A stretch of DNA of 64,000 nt from the NCBI GenBank assembly GCA_900095095.1, contig FMBT01000380.1:62001-126000 (forward strand), in the 5' to 3' direction. The position numbers and the translations under genes were made by a program. Position 1 is the first letter of the stretch; every line of letters starts with the position of its first letter. Under the pieces are notes generated by a model. The model was not told where the DNA came from, searched no databases, and was given only the letters and a program-made list of their open reading frames with translations. Source of the DNA: Fragilariopsis cylindrus CCMP1102 (taxonomy: Eukaryota > Bacillariophyta > Bacillariophyceae > Bacillariales > Bacillariaceae). Shown here in pieces: positions 31,906 through 44,508 of the stretch.

Positions 31906-33494
31906 TCTTGCTTTCCTTCCTTCGTGTAGTAGAATTTTCTTTATGACAATAAAGGAAAAAGTCCTATTCTTTCCTCTACCCGAGATTCTAGTTATTATCT
32001 GTGCTGGTGATGCCAATGTTGATGCTGATGATGTTGTATGCTTAGACGTACTTTACTGTGCGTGTTAGGCAGAAGAAATTCCAAAAAGAAGAAGAAGATA
32101 CTCATACCGAAAGTAGTACAGTATTATTTGACAGCCATGCGGAGACGTTCGACGGCACGGCAACAACAGTTAGTTGAACAAGTTGTATGTAACAGTGTAA
32201 TTAGAACATTCTTTCCAACGGTTCAGAACAGTCTTTGGATTAGTATCAACTTTTTTGTTAATACGATCGCCAGTTGATAAGATGTGTTGGCGCCATTTAT
32301 TTAGATTTTTAAAGTTTTTGAAGTGTGTACATATTTTTCAACTCTCGTTACAACGGTTCAACGTACAGTGATGTCATGCATTCGCAAAGTTTGAAAAAGG
32401 TGCGCGTGCGCGAAAGAATGGCGAAGAAAGTTCTTTCTTCTTTGATGTTTTTTTGCTTCGACTCAGTCGACTAGATTCAAATGTTGTCATGATTTGCTAC
32501 TAACATCTGTATTTACAAACGTGATTGATTCATTCATTACTGACCTGTTTGTTTTTTTCAAAAAATAGTTTGTTTGACTGACTGAATCAATCGACTCAAC
32601 TCATTTCAACGTGGGAAATATACTGTAGAACAAACAAGTTGGTAACCTCCTCGCGATTACCCCTTAAAACAAAATGTTTCATCAAAAATAAGGCATGCAG
32701 TCTGCTTAATTCAGCATGTACCAGTATGTGTCTAATCTAATAAGATGCCATGTGTCGTGGTACTACAGTACTGTGCGTGTTTAATTTGTGAACTGAGCGA
32801 ATATTGCATGCAACGTACAGTACTACTGTACCAGTGTACTTAGTATTATTAATATTAAAAAGAATCTAAATATTAAAAAGAATCTTCACATCCTAAATTT
32901 AAATAACAATCAACGAACGAACTTTTTGCATACATATTACGGCGGTACTTGCTCCGCAATGACTACCTGATTGCTTTATGATATTAGTTTTTAAACAATC
33001 AGCTAAATAAATTATGTACTCTTTTTATTATTAGATACTTACCGATGACTAGATGACATGACTGATATGTGACTGACATTAGTATACGGTATCCCGGTTA
33101 AAAATAATAACTGTTCGCGGGTTGAAGAAAATTATATTAATTTTAATACAGCCTGGGTGTTATTCGAAATGATGAGAATAATAAATATAATAATATATAT
33201 GGCAATATGCATTCAACTTTTGGATTGGAATTCTCTCAAGCCATATATATTGTACTACCGTAACTGTAACTTTCTTCTTCGCTCAAGAACATTTGATGTT
33301 CTTCTTATTCTTACTCAGTACTACCACTGTAACACAGCACTCCAGGGTGGCACCAGCGAAGTTTAAAATGCCTTGAATGTAAAAACAAAGGTCGTGTTCG
33401 CACAGAGGATTGGAATAAAAAACAAAATCAAACGCTCTACACTGCAAAAAACGCCCGAATATAGCTTTGTATTCATATTATAATTAAATCAAGA
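31906..33494. other. Intergenic region between divergent genes
   Basis: About 1.6 kb. A 79-codon plus-strand frame at 32038-32277 is basic and unlike known proteins; I do not count it as a gene. A short direct repeat AATATTAAAAAGAATC occurs near 32850-32885, and TACAGTACT motifs are dense near 32762-32830. No RNA gene was recognised. Confidence 0.4.
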
Positions 33495-35105
33495 ATGAAT
33501 CTGCAACCAACGAAAGCATTACAGGAAAAGAAAAAGATGCTAGCTTTATCGAATACTACTGAAGTAGAAAGGATTGTTGGTTATCATCATCATCGCTATG
33601 GTGACGACGATGATGATGATCACGATCACGATTCCATTGAGGATGATCGAGTCTCATTATCATCATCATCACTTAAAAAACGCATCAAAGCGACTAGGCA
33701 TAACAATTGTGGCGGCGGCGGAGCCGGAGGAGGAGCAGATCCATGCGAACGTTCAAGGAGTGTTCCAAGACGACGGTCAAGTTTGTCTGATATTACATTT
33801 GAATCAGTAACAGACACAATATTATCAGAATCAGATCTTGATGATAGCTCTCACATAAACGAAGCATTGGCATCATTGGTAACAAAACGATTCGGTATCG
33901 GTAGCGCTTATAGCGCTAATAATAATATTACAATTGAAGAGGAAGGTCAACAACAGCAGCAGCAGCAGCAGCAGCAACAACAACAATATGGCACACACTT
34001 TCATTATGGCACACACTTTCAATACGGTAGCTATGATAGTAAAAGGTCTGGTGGTACAACTGCTGCTGTTGCTTCTTCGACTACCGCTCCTCCTACTATA
34101 CCTATACGTCGTGGCTCACAAGATCCTACTAGACTAGCTCCTTTATCATCGTCGACTACCTCTCCTCCGATTATACCTCGACGTCGTGTTTCGAAAGATC
34201 TTACAACAATATATAATAAGCTTACGACAACAACACAACCATTAACGTCAGCAGCAGAATCAATTAGGGTTAGGGACAATATTAAAAAGGAGGTCAGTAG
34301 TTATCTTGCTCGTCGCAATACTATACCACGAATAACAGCAGCAGCTAAGGCATCAACACCAAGTAAGGGGAATATCGAATCTCCAAAAATACCACAAAGA
34401 ACAAAATCGAATAGTACAAAATCGAGTATAGCAAATACGTCATTACCAGGTGCATCATTTTCAACGACATCGAGATCATCCACAATAAGTACTACAACTA
34501 AAAACCCCATAATTGGTACTGCTACTCCAGGCCCTCTTGCTGCTGCTGCTGCTGGTTATTCTACCTTTGTATGTGCTACACCACCCATACGTCCTCAACG
34601 TCGGGTATCTGAATTCTTTGTGGAAGTAGAAGATTCAGATTTTGAAGAAGATTTACTTGATGCACTTGCTGAAGAGGACGAAGAAGAACGAGAAGAATAC
34701 CTTAACCTACTACCAGCAGCAGCTAACGAGCTAGCCACTACTAAAAACAACGGTGGTTGTTCATCCTCAAACTACAAACCAACATTATCAAGAATTGCAT
34801 CAATAGAAAATATTCAAGTATTATCAAGAGATGCATCAATGGAAGATATACAAGAATTATCAGCAGACATATCACTATCATTATTATCATTATCATTATC
34901 TTTACCAGTGAAAGATACAGATACAAATCAACCACCTATTATTCCTATACGGCGAGGTTCAGATTATCATGTTCACAAAAACAGTAATAGTACTAAGAGT
35001 AAGAATATCATAGACGATAGTCTTAAATCATCATGTCCCATGATAGGATCGTCATTTTTATGTGATGATGAACTTGAATTCCATCTCAACAACAACAACA
35101 TCTAA
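33495..35105 (+). CDS. Hypothetical protein with repeated RRxS phosphosite-like motifs
   Basis: A single frame of 536 residues. I do not recognise a folded domain. Its most striking feature is a recurring Pro-rich basic motif ending in RRxS: VPRRRSSLSD, PTIPIRRGSQD, PPIIPRRRVSKD, PPIRPQRRVSEF and PPIIPIRRGSDY, spread over the whole length. RRxS is the consensus for basophilic kinases (PKA/PKG/AKT class) and related to 14-3-3 docking. Near residues 435-460 a second repeat, ASIENIQVLSRDASMEDIQE, reads as two copies of ASxE(N/D)IQxLS. There are acidic patches (EEDLLDALAEEDEEEREEYL), a Gln tract near 33948-33985, and an N-terminal His/Asp run. A role as a phosphorylated scaffold is inference. No membrane segment is visible. 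Confidence 0.6.
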   Translation: MNLQPTKALQEKKKMLALSNTTEVERIVGYHHHRYGDDDDDDHDHDSIEDDRVSLSSSSLKKRIKATRHNNCGGGGAGGGADPCERSRSVPRRRSSLSDITFESVTDTILSESDLDDSSHINEALASLVTKRFGIGSAYSANNNITIEEEGQQQQQQQQQQQQQYGTHFHYGTHFQYGSYDSKRSGGTTAAVASSTTAPPTIPIRRGSQDPTRLAPLSSSTTSPPIIPRRRVSKDLTTIYNKLTTTTQPLTSAAESIRVRDNIKKEVSSYLARRNTIPRITAAAKASTPSKGNIESPKIPQRTKSNSTKSSIANTSLPGASFSTTSRSSTISTTTKNPIIGTATPGPLAAAAAGYSTFVCATPPIRPQRRVSEFFVEVEDSDFEEDLLDALAEEDEEEREEYLNLLPAAANELATTKNNGGCSSSNYKPTLSRIASIENIQVLSRDASMEDIQELSADISLSLLSLSLSLPVKDTDTNQPPIIPIRRGSDYHVHKNSNSTKSKNIIDDSLKSSCPMIGSSFLCDDELEFHLNNNNI

Positions 35106-35789
35106 ATGGCAACATTAAGATGATGGGTGGACGACGACGTTGTTGTTGCTAATACTAAAACTATGGCAACTTGTACAGACAGCATGACGTGATAGAAGCT
35201 ACAGTACGCACACACCGCCGTACAGTAATCTTGATAAATATCTTGATTCATTCATTCTTTTGATTCAATATGACTATTTTAGTAGTCCTATAGCAATAGC
35301 AATAGTAGTAGTAATAATAGCAAACAAGTTTTGACAAGGACAAGACAAGGACATGAAGATTTTGAAGCTTTCGACTGACTCACTCATTCCCATTCTCTGG
35401 TAGGCTCTTATCGCTCAAGTGGAATTTTCGTGTTTGATTTTAGTAGATAAACGAAGGAAGTATATCTAATGTCACGCCTACTACTGTATCTAAATAGTAT
35501 TATACTGCAAACAAAAGCCTTTCGTTTATTGCAATAGTTTCAACTTTATTATATTCAGGAACTCTTTCCTCGATCGACCAGTTCAGTTCAGTTCAGTTCA
35601 GTTCCTCCCTTTTCGTAAGGACACGGAAATAATTGCTTTGAGACATACATGTTCGTTCAGCAGCAGTAGCGGCTTGTTATTCGTGCTCTCACTCAGCTCG
35701 CTGATTGATTCGTTCCGCACTCTGTCTGTCGTACAGGCAACACACATTACCTTTTCTATTTGGGGGTATTCCTGAGAACTAGTGTTTAT
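35106..35789. other. Intergenic 3' region
   Basis: AT-rich; contains a GTTCA-type five-fold run near 35580-35605. No gene is supported. Confidence 0.4.
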
Positions 35790-38700
35790 AATTAATTGTT
35801 TTCTAAATCAATAAAAGTGTAACTGGTTACAGTAAGGTGTATAATTATTAATCCCCCCAAATTAGCATAGAGATGGCCCCGAAAATTAAATCTATTTGGG
35901 GACACAAAAATATTTAGGGACAAAATAGCCCCAAATGAATTCTCAATATAAAAACTAAATCATGCCAAAAATTTTACTAGTATTTATTACTGCAGAATAT
36001 AATAAAAACTTTAGCATCAAGTATATACACCTAAAAAGTCAATTTTTGGAAAATAAAACTATGGAGTATACAATTGACCTATTGGATAGAGAAATATTAT
36101 ATTCCTTAGTCTTGTAAGCCAACTGGTATCTCACAATGTAGGCTCACACACAGCACACATTTTAGGGATTTAAAATATATGTGTACACACAACAAAATAT
36201 CTCATTTGAAAGGGTTGCAGAGAACAACATCAGATGAGTCAGGTGCACAAACATTCACATAGAGTACTAGAACATTGTGTTTGCCTCCTACCACTTTTTT
36301 GTTCATGTGGTTGAGGAATGAAATTCATTTTGCTAATGTGGTAGGCACACAAATAGCAAGATTTTCAATCAGAAATGAACCACAAAATATCTCATTTGAA
36401 AGGGATGCAAAGGACAACACCAAATGGGTTGGGTGCACTAGCATCCACATAGTGTACTAGAACACTATGTACACCTCCTGCAAATTTTTTTCCCCATGTG
36501 GTTGAGGAATGAAATTCGTTTTGCTGTTGTGGTAGGCACACAAATATCAAGATTTTCAATCAAAATGAACCACTAAATATCTCATATGAAAGGGTTGCAG
36601 AGAACAACATCAGATGAGTCAGAAGGTGCACTAGCATCCAGATAGTTTATTAGAACATTATGTACACCTCCTACCACTTTCCTGTTCCTGTGGTTGAGGA
36701 ATAAAATTTGTTTTACTAATGTGGTAGGCACACAAAAATAGCAAGAATTTTGATCAAAATGAACCACAAAATATCTCATTTGAAAGGGTTGCAGAGAACA
36801 ACATCAGATGAGTCAGAAGGTGCACTAGCATCCAGATAGTTTATTAGAACATTATGTACACCTCCTACCACTTTCCTGTTCCTGTGGTTGAGGAATAAAA
36901 TTTGTTTTACTAATGTGGTAGGCACACAAAAATAGCAAGAATTTTGATCAAAATGAACCACAAAATATCTCATTTGAAAGGGTTGCAGAGAACAACATCA
37001 GATGAGTCAGAAGGTGCACTAGCATCCAGATAGTTTATTAGAACATTATGTACACCTCCTACCACTTTCCTGTTCCTGTGGTTGAGGAATAAAATTTGTT
37101 TTACTAATGTGGTAGGCACACAAAAATAGCAAGAATTTTGATCAAAATGAACCACAAAATATCTCATTTGAAAGGGTTGCAGAGAACAACATCAGATGAG
37201 TCAGAAGGTGCACTAGCATCCAGATAGTTTATTAGAACATTATGTACGCCTCCTACAATTTTTTTTTCATCTGGTTGAGGAATGAAATTCATTTTGCTAA
37301 TGTGGTAGGCACACAAATATCAAGATTTTCAATCAAAATGAACCACAAAATATCTCATATGAAAGGGTTCCATAGGACAGCAAAAGCTGGTTCAGGTGCA
37401 GAAATATTCACATAGTGTACTGAAACATTGTGTTTGCCTCCTACTACTTTTACCTCCTTATGGTTGTGGAATAAAATTCATTACACTGTTATGGCAGGCA
37501 CACAAACAACATGATTTTGGAATAGAAATAATGAACAACAAAAAATTCTCATTTGAATGAAACGGTTACAGGGGACAACATTAGATGGGTTGGGTGCACA
37601 AACATCCACATAGTGTACTAGAACATGGTTTTTGCCTCCTACCATCCCTGGTTGTTCATCATCACTTGACTAAAGTCATTCTGATTGGTACCACAAATTC
37701 TCCTGTGTGGAAAACTTTCAATAATAAGATGAATAACTTCTCCTTAGGTTCTAGAACTAGCATGGTGCACCAAAACACCACCCAGTCATCCATCCTATAC
37801 CCATAGGGGATGAACCAAGGGTCATGATCCCTCATACTTACCTTATTCTTGCCTCCAGAACACAAACATTGCATTTTGGCCAACATGTCATATATTCCAT
37901 GCCCAAAAGTAAAGTATCATTCAAATTAAAATATGCTGCCACAACATTAAAAAAAGAATTGGACCATGGTTTGAACACCCAGATACCTTCCATATATGCA
38001 TATGGTCAAAACACACCATTTACTATATTGGTGGTGTAGTAGGGCTGGGAAATATAGAATAGACATAAATTGGCCCAAAATGCACACATTGCAAAAATAT
38101 TTGAGATGCTAATGCGCCCATACCAGGTATGCTGAGTCCCAAATAAAATAGCTAGGCATCGATCTAATTCATAAGGTTTTGGATTCTATCATTGTTCTAG
38201 GTAACCATACATACATTTGGGGTGTCATGGGTCATAACCCACCGCTATTAAAACACACAATTTCTTTAAGTGCCAAGTGCGCGTGTAATCAAGACTGTGA
38301 TGCACCATCAATACAGAGCTAATAACCTTGAAAGATTATATGGAGCTCAACACTGTAGCTGCTATGGGTACAAGGTGCAACTATTGCTTAGGGCTGTAGG
38401 GAGGTTAGGAAGGTGTCAGGGTGTGCTATGCAACAAAAAGGGTCATTTAGGCCCCAAAACAGGTTTTCCCCCTTTAGCGCCCACATCAGCATGGTCCTGC
38501 CCATAGCTCGCAAAGTTTATATTCCCTTTGGTGTATAATATGGTCAACCCCATGTGCTTACTTTGGGACAATTTATCTTTGTAGTGTGTACTAGGTCGCA
38601 TACCCCCCCCCCCCCCCCCGATGGGCCATTTTTCCATGTCCTAGGCTGCATCACACCCTTTACCACCTTCCAGTGTGAAGAACACATACCTAGCGCCCCA

Positions 38701-38830
38701 AAGTTTGGTCCAGGTATCCACCCAATGCATATACAGCTCAGAATATACCATCTGATTGGGACTTTATATATGCTAGGATGGGTTAGAATGCCAGAAAGTG
38801 GAATGGTACAGGTAGCAAGTACCACAGGAA
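35790..38830. mobile_element. Satellite-bearing repeat element, copy B
   Basis: The left end (from about 35790) and the right end (to about 38830) are shared with the copy at 53084-56290, so the borders are supported by where similarity starts and stops. Parts, left to right: a leader with TTAGCATAGAGA and CCCCGAAAA; a ~200-base block beginning AAAACTAAATCATG that also occurs at 2211-2420; an array of about eight ~194-base units; and a 1.2-kb right part with a 17-base C run at 38603-38619. No long open frame and no clear terminal inverted repeat or target duplication is visible. Class unknown; non-autonomous. Confidence 0.65.
36190..37560. repeat. 194-bp tandem array, copy B
   Basis: About eight head-to-tail units, each with ATCTCATTTGAAAGGG, CCTCCTACCAC, GTGGTTGAGGAAT and GTGGTAGGCACACAAA. 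Units starting near 36582, 36776 and 36970 are almost identical and spaced exactly 194 bases, showing recent expansion; outer units are more diverged. Confidence 0.9.
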
Positions 38831-39435
38831 ATGATTTAGTGTTTTCGCGTTATTTAAATAAAAACTAAATAAGTACAGGTCTGTCCTTTGACTAGAAGTT
38901 AAAGTGTTACTAATTAAGTACTTTTTTTTTTAAGAAAAGCGAAAGAAAAGAAACAAAAGATCGAATCTTGTGTCAAGGCAGTTTTTGTTGTGAATGCTTG
39001 CATGTGACAATCAATAGACCACCTTCTTATTTGAGTGAATCAATCGAGTACAGTAAGAACGGCGTTAGAGTACCAATTTTTTTCCTGTTAGTGTACAAGT
39101 ATCTTCGCTACTGCTAGCTATTAAAGATCTCATCAAACAGAGTAAAGGCTTTGAAAATAAGGATCTCATCCAACAGATAGAGTAAAGAACAAGACATCGA
39201 TTAGTGTGCGTATATTGTATATTTACCCAAGCAGACTGGAAGGTTACTGAGATTATTGTTTTCCTCTCTCTTTTGGTTGTCGTCGATCTAGCTAGACTAG
39301 ACTAGCTAGCACAGTACAGTAAGAATTCCATTAGTAACACAAACAATCAATCAAATCGTCCTACTGGGTTAAAAAGAAATAAAGCGAACATAAAATAACA
39401 TATTATTCGCATACCACACAAGATTTAAAAAAAAA
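38831..39435. other. 5' intergenic region of the C2-domain gene
   Basis: AT-rich, with a small direct repeat of ATCTCATC.AACAGA (39127 and 39163) and CTAGCTAGAC-type sequence near 39290. It must contain the promoter of the C2-domain gene. No coding region is supported. Confidence 0.4.
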
Positions 39436-42400
39436 ATGAATTTCTTCTCAACGAAATTCCTGTCATCCAAAAAAGATGCAGGCGTCGGCGGAACAGCAGG
39501 TTCAAGAGCAGGACTACTACCAGCAGGTGGATCAAATAATGGATCATCAAATGGATCATCATCATCATTAGTAGTAGTAGGTGGTATGACAAATATTGTC
39601 ATGAGAGTATCCAAAAGTTGGGATATTAAAATGCCACCACCCACCAAGACTGTATTAGGATTAGGACTAGATGGTGGCATGTTTGATAATCGTATGATTG
39701 ATACCGGTGTTGGACATTTTAATATAATACAAAGAAAACGTAAAATTGTGATAGGAATTCATGGTCCTGATGGTGAAGCAGAAGGCGTTGGTGGTGTAGT
39801 AGGTGATGCATCATCTTCTGGTTCTCTCTCTATGCATAATGCTGAAGAAAATTCGTCCAGTGGAAGAAGTATGCTTAGTAAAGGAATTGATTTAAGTTCA
39901 GAATTGAAAGATGATGATTTAATTGTTATACGTATATTAAAACCAAGACGTGGTCGATGGGGTATACATAAAGATTATACAGAAGAAAGTGAATCAGAAT
40001 CAGAAAGTGATCATGAGAATGAGGATGGGGATGAGGATGATGATAGTGAAGAGGTGGGCGAAGACGAGGACGGTGATGATTTTTGTAACGATACATGCTC
40101 GTTTCTTACATCATCGAAATCGAAACGAAAAATGGAAACAACCAACAAATCAATCAAAAAGAAAAAATGGTTACAGGAGGTATTAAAGGAACAACGTGCA
40201 TCAAATAATACAAGTATACATCATCATGGTGGCAGTAATACAAAATATACTATTAGTCGTGAGGATACAGAATGGATTGAATATCGCAAATTTGGTTTGG
40301 ATGAAATCAATCAAGATGATAGACAATATCGAAAAACGTGGGAGGCAACAATTGGTATAGAAAAATATCGAGAACGACGGAAACTGATTTTTAATTCTCA
40401 AGCGGAAGCAATTGAATTTAAATTAGAAATTGATACACTTCGAACATTATCCAAACATCGTGCAACACAACGTTTGCATGCCTATAAGAAATTACAATTA
40501 CAAATTAAATCACAAACAAAAAATCGTCTATCATTAATAAATTCAAAGGCAAAATCTGCAACTCCAACTGCTACTACTGATACAGATCAAAATGATACTC
40601 ATCATCATCCAAATCAAATGATCCAATCAATCTCACGACCACTTAACGATTTGGTGCATGTACTTAATCCAGTAAATATTGTTTCTTCTGCGTTGGATTT
40701 ATTACCATTTGAAGCTGTTAGTATGAATCCACATGGTACAACTGGTGTAGCATTGCAACAGGAACAGCAGGAACAGCAACAGCAGCAACAATGTTGCAAT
40801 AATAATCAGCCATCTGTAGATAACAATTCGAGGAGGACGACGACGACGGTGGATGATGATATAGAACTTCATGATGGTATCAGTTTATTAGTTGAAATTG
40901 TATCGTGTAGCGATTTACCTGTTGCTGATATAACAGATTCCACAGATCCATATGTGGTTGTTTTCTTGGGTGTCAATGCAATACATAAAACTGAGTACAT
41001 ACCGAAAGAGTAAGTTTCCTTGTGTACTACCTATTTTGGTTTGTTCTGTGTTGTATTCCTACTCTGTCTGTCTTACAAACTATATTTTCTTCCTTTTTAC
41101 ATCGCAACAATAACAAAACAAAACAAACAAACATTTTTATACTTTAGACTCAATCCGGTTTGGACGGTCCATAATGGTTCATTATTTATGGTATCATGTT
41201 CGGCAGAAGATTTTTTTTCATTTAGTTATGGATTAGTATTTTGTGTGAAAGACTTTGATCTTGTTGGTTTGAAGGATCGAATTGTTGGCCGGTACGTACT
41301 ATATATTATACGCTTACATTCAGTTGGGATTTTTTGCTTGTTTTGGTTTTTATTTAGTTTTGATGGTATCTATTCCTACTCCTCCTTCTTATTTTCTTTT
41401 GATTTGATCTGTTTCTTTTCTACCTCTTTCTTCTCAACTGTTATGCACTACCACCAGTGCTGAATTGACGCAGGAACAATTATTATGTATGGATGGAGAA
41501 CGTGTTGCTGTTGAATTGGACATACCACAAGACATATTAGACCATCCATCCAATCGTATTAATCTAGGTAAAGATCGTATATATAGTAGTAAAATATACT
41601 TACGTGTTCGTAAAGCAACACCCGAAGATAAAAGATTTATTATGACATTCAATGATATAAGACGATCCAAACGTGAGGGTGTATATACTGATACATCATT
41701 CAAAGCCAATGCTGATTGGTTGGGCGTGTTAAAACGTGAATCGAAAAGAATTGATGATGTTGAAGTGGTAAGTACAAACGAAAAATTGAATAATGATTTG
41801 ACAGCGCGTATAAATAATTGTGGCGAGAAGATACTATGTCACTATACTTTCACAACTCGTCTAATTTCTATGGTTTATGTCTGTCTCTCTCTCTTTCTCT
41901 CCCTCTCTTTCTTTGTTTTATTTACCTACTTTAAAACCCTCTATATGTATCAAGCATCGTGTGAAACCGGGTCCCGATCCAAATCGTCCTACAGAAGTAA
42001 CGAGATGGATGAGTAATTCCCAGATAGACAAGGAAATGCTTAAGCCCTCACATGCATGGGTAGATTCTGGTAGCGGAACGCTTGGGAAGATTTACATTGA
42101 GGTACTAAAATGTGAGAATTTACCAAACATTTTTCTGAATCATAAAATTGCAAGTGAAAAGTCAAAGACCGATGCATTCTGCTGTATGGTATTCGAGGAT
42201 GCGATTGGTTACACCGACGTTATTAGAGATGCAACCCATCCACGATGGATGCCATGGTCACAGAGAGCATTTGCCTTTAATATGTAAGTTTTACTTTTGA
42301 TTGTTTGTTTGCTTGCTTGCGAATTTAACATGTGCTTATCTTGGGCATACCAGACTACAGTACGTGAAGGTCAAAATCGGAATCGAAAATTTCCTAACGA

Positions 42401-44438
42401 GGAAATGTCTTCATAACCATTTGCCCCTTATGTAAATAAAAGAGCCCATCCAAGTTCCAATCTTATGATTGGAGTCTTCGATTACGATATTACTGGCTAC
42501 CATTACCCGTAAGTACATAATATAAACAAACAAGTTGTTGAGAACCGTGGACTTGGCGTCTAACTTTCGTGTTTGTTTTCCTTCCGTTGTTTTTCGAAAA
42601 ATCCTTCCTATATATCTAGCATCGGACGGGTGTCTGTAAACCTAACGAACCACGCATCAGAAACCGAATACGTATTATCCTATGATCTATACAGATCTGC
42701 TATGTTAGACAATGATCGTCAGCCCGATGGAAGAATTACGATTCGTATTCGAATAGATTTTCACGACAATCGACTTTCAGCAATAAAACTTCCTGATATC
42801 CATACACTAAATCTCCCAAATAGGTTTGATTTCATGACGGTGTATTACGTCTGTCATGGCGACGAAGATATGAACAGATTTTCATTGGAAACACTCTATG
42901 CGTATCAAGCTGAGCTTGAGTCGCATTTAGGACACATTTATCAGATTAAACAAGCCGCTCTAGTTGTAATATTTTGGAGAGGGTAAGTGTCATCAGTCGT
43001 CTAAGGGAATCAATCCACTCAATCGCTTTTCGCTTCTCAAACCTTTTTATTCTGTTTATATTCCATTTCTCTAATCCGCCGATCTATCAATTATAACAGA
43101 CATTTTCCCCTAGAAATTTACGGAACAGAATTCAATCTTCCCATACATTCTAGCGTTGCATTTCTTATGGGGATAACTCTTGTTGAAAATCTGAATCTAA
43201 TGCCATCCTATTTGTTATTTTCCATAGCATGGTTTTTGATGGCTACCTACGAAGCATCGATGGAGCATCCATCTCCATGGGCTGGCAGCATTACACTCAA
43301 ACAGATGTATTTGTCTGCAATCTATGGGAAAGCTTTTCCCGAGTCTATTGCTGAATATGAAAACGAAGCTGCTGTCCGTGCATACAACGAAGAATTAAAA
43401 CAACGATACGAAGAAGAGCAAGAACTGCTGAAGCAGCGGCAAGAAACCGCAAGACAGTTAACAGAATTATATGGACGGGGTGCGACCGAGCCTGATGATC
43501 TTTCTGCCGAACGCTTTACGAAAAAGGATGTTAATATAGTGAATGACATGTTATACTCGGTAAATCCTCTAGCAGCTTCGTTGCTACCAATACAACAAAT
43601 GTTGGGACAGATAGCATCTTACATTCGAATTCTTCGCTCAATTGTGTCTTGGGATGAACGAATCAATGCATTTTTAATCTTAAATGCATCTATTGCTATT
43701 GGTGTCATATTTCTGTTCATACCCTGGGGCTGGGTTGCTCGATGGTTCTTTAGATTGACAATATGGACTTTTCTTGGTCGTAAGTTCTTTGTTTGTATGT
43801 TCCTAGTTTTGTTGATGTTGATGTTGTTTCTTTCATGTTTCTATGGTGGTTTCCCTCAGTGCGGAGTGATTAATACTTCTTTACTTATTCATTCTTACAA
43901 CCCATTCCTTTTTATTCAGCCTGGATGAAATTGGTTGACTTATACGTTTTACCAAAGATATTTGGCACAGAACTAGACAAGGACAAGATGCTCGCCAATT
44001 TTGCAAAGGACAAACTTGATTCAATCGGCATAACGAAAGAAACTATTTTGAGGAAGCGAGAAGATGTTTACAAACAACAGGCTATGAAACGTTATATGGT
44101 ACGCATAATAAAATTATCTGGAATTGAAATATAGATGTAATGTCTCTTATTATTTGTTTTGGTATCTCCTCTCCGTCCTACCCCTCTTCTCTCTACTATT
44201 TTACTGTATACTTCCTTATTAAAAGTTTGGTAAGTATTCTGTGATGGTACCACGATTCAAGGACTATCGTTATTGCGATACTCCCTTACCAGAATCGAGT
44301 GCCACTCCTGTACTAGAAGACATAAAAATTGTAACAAACAAGATATCTCCTGGACAGACTTTGACTGGTGAAATGATTCCTACGTGGGGTGATGGATTGG
44401 ATAAGAAGAAATTGAGCAAAGAAAAGAAAACTAACTAA
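39436..44438 (+). CDS. Multi-exon C2-domain membrane protein (MCTP-like), nine exons
   Basis: Exons: 39436-41009, 41148-41291, 41458-41767, 41955-42283, 42443-42508, 42620-42982, 43100-43779, 43920-44098, 44226-44438. Donors are GTAAGT or GTACG and every junction keeps the frame, giving 1,285 residues. The N-terminal ~480 residues are low complexity with a coiled-coil-like basic stretch. C2 domain 1 spans exons 1-3: LLVEIVSCSDLPVADITDST, DPYVVVFLG, then LNPVW. C2 domain 2 spans exons 4-6: IYIEVLKCENLPN, CCMVFEDAIGYTDVIRD, THPRWMPW and NLMIGVFDYD. Exon 7 holds hydrophobic helices (VAFLMGITLVENLN, YLLFSIAWFLMATY), a charged coiled coil, and a hairpin pair AFLILNASIAIGVIFLFIPW near the C-terminus. 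C2 domains bind phospholipid, often with calcium; paired C2 domains plus C-terminal membrane helices suggest a membrane-contact or trafficking role. Exon 5 (66 bases) is the least certain. Confidence 0.8.
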
Positions 44439-44508
44439 GACTGTACATTACTTTTTGATGACGATTAGAATAGAACAAAGAGAAAAAACGATATATATTT
44501 CATAACTT

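Noticed and set aside
32038-32277. 79-codon plus-strand frame as a gene
   Set aside because: Highly basic, no family resemblance, and it lies in the divergent promoter region.
36190-37560. Regular tandem units as a CRISPR array
   Set aside because: Whole units repeat head to tail without unique spacers, the unit is 194 bases, and the context is eukaryotic.
35790-38830. TA target duplication and mariner-type ends for copies B and C
   Set aside because: I looked for CTTCCTCC ends at their borders and did not find them; only the copy at 1777-4223 has them.
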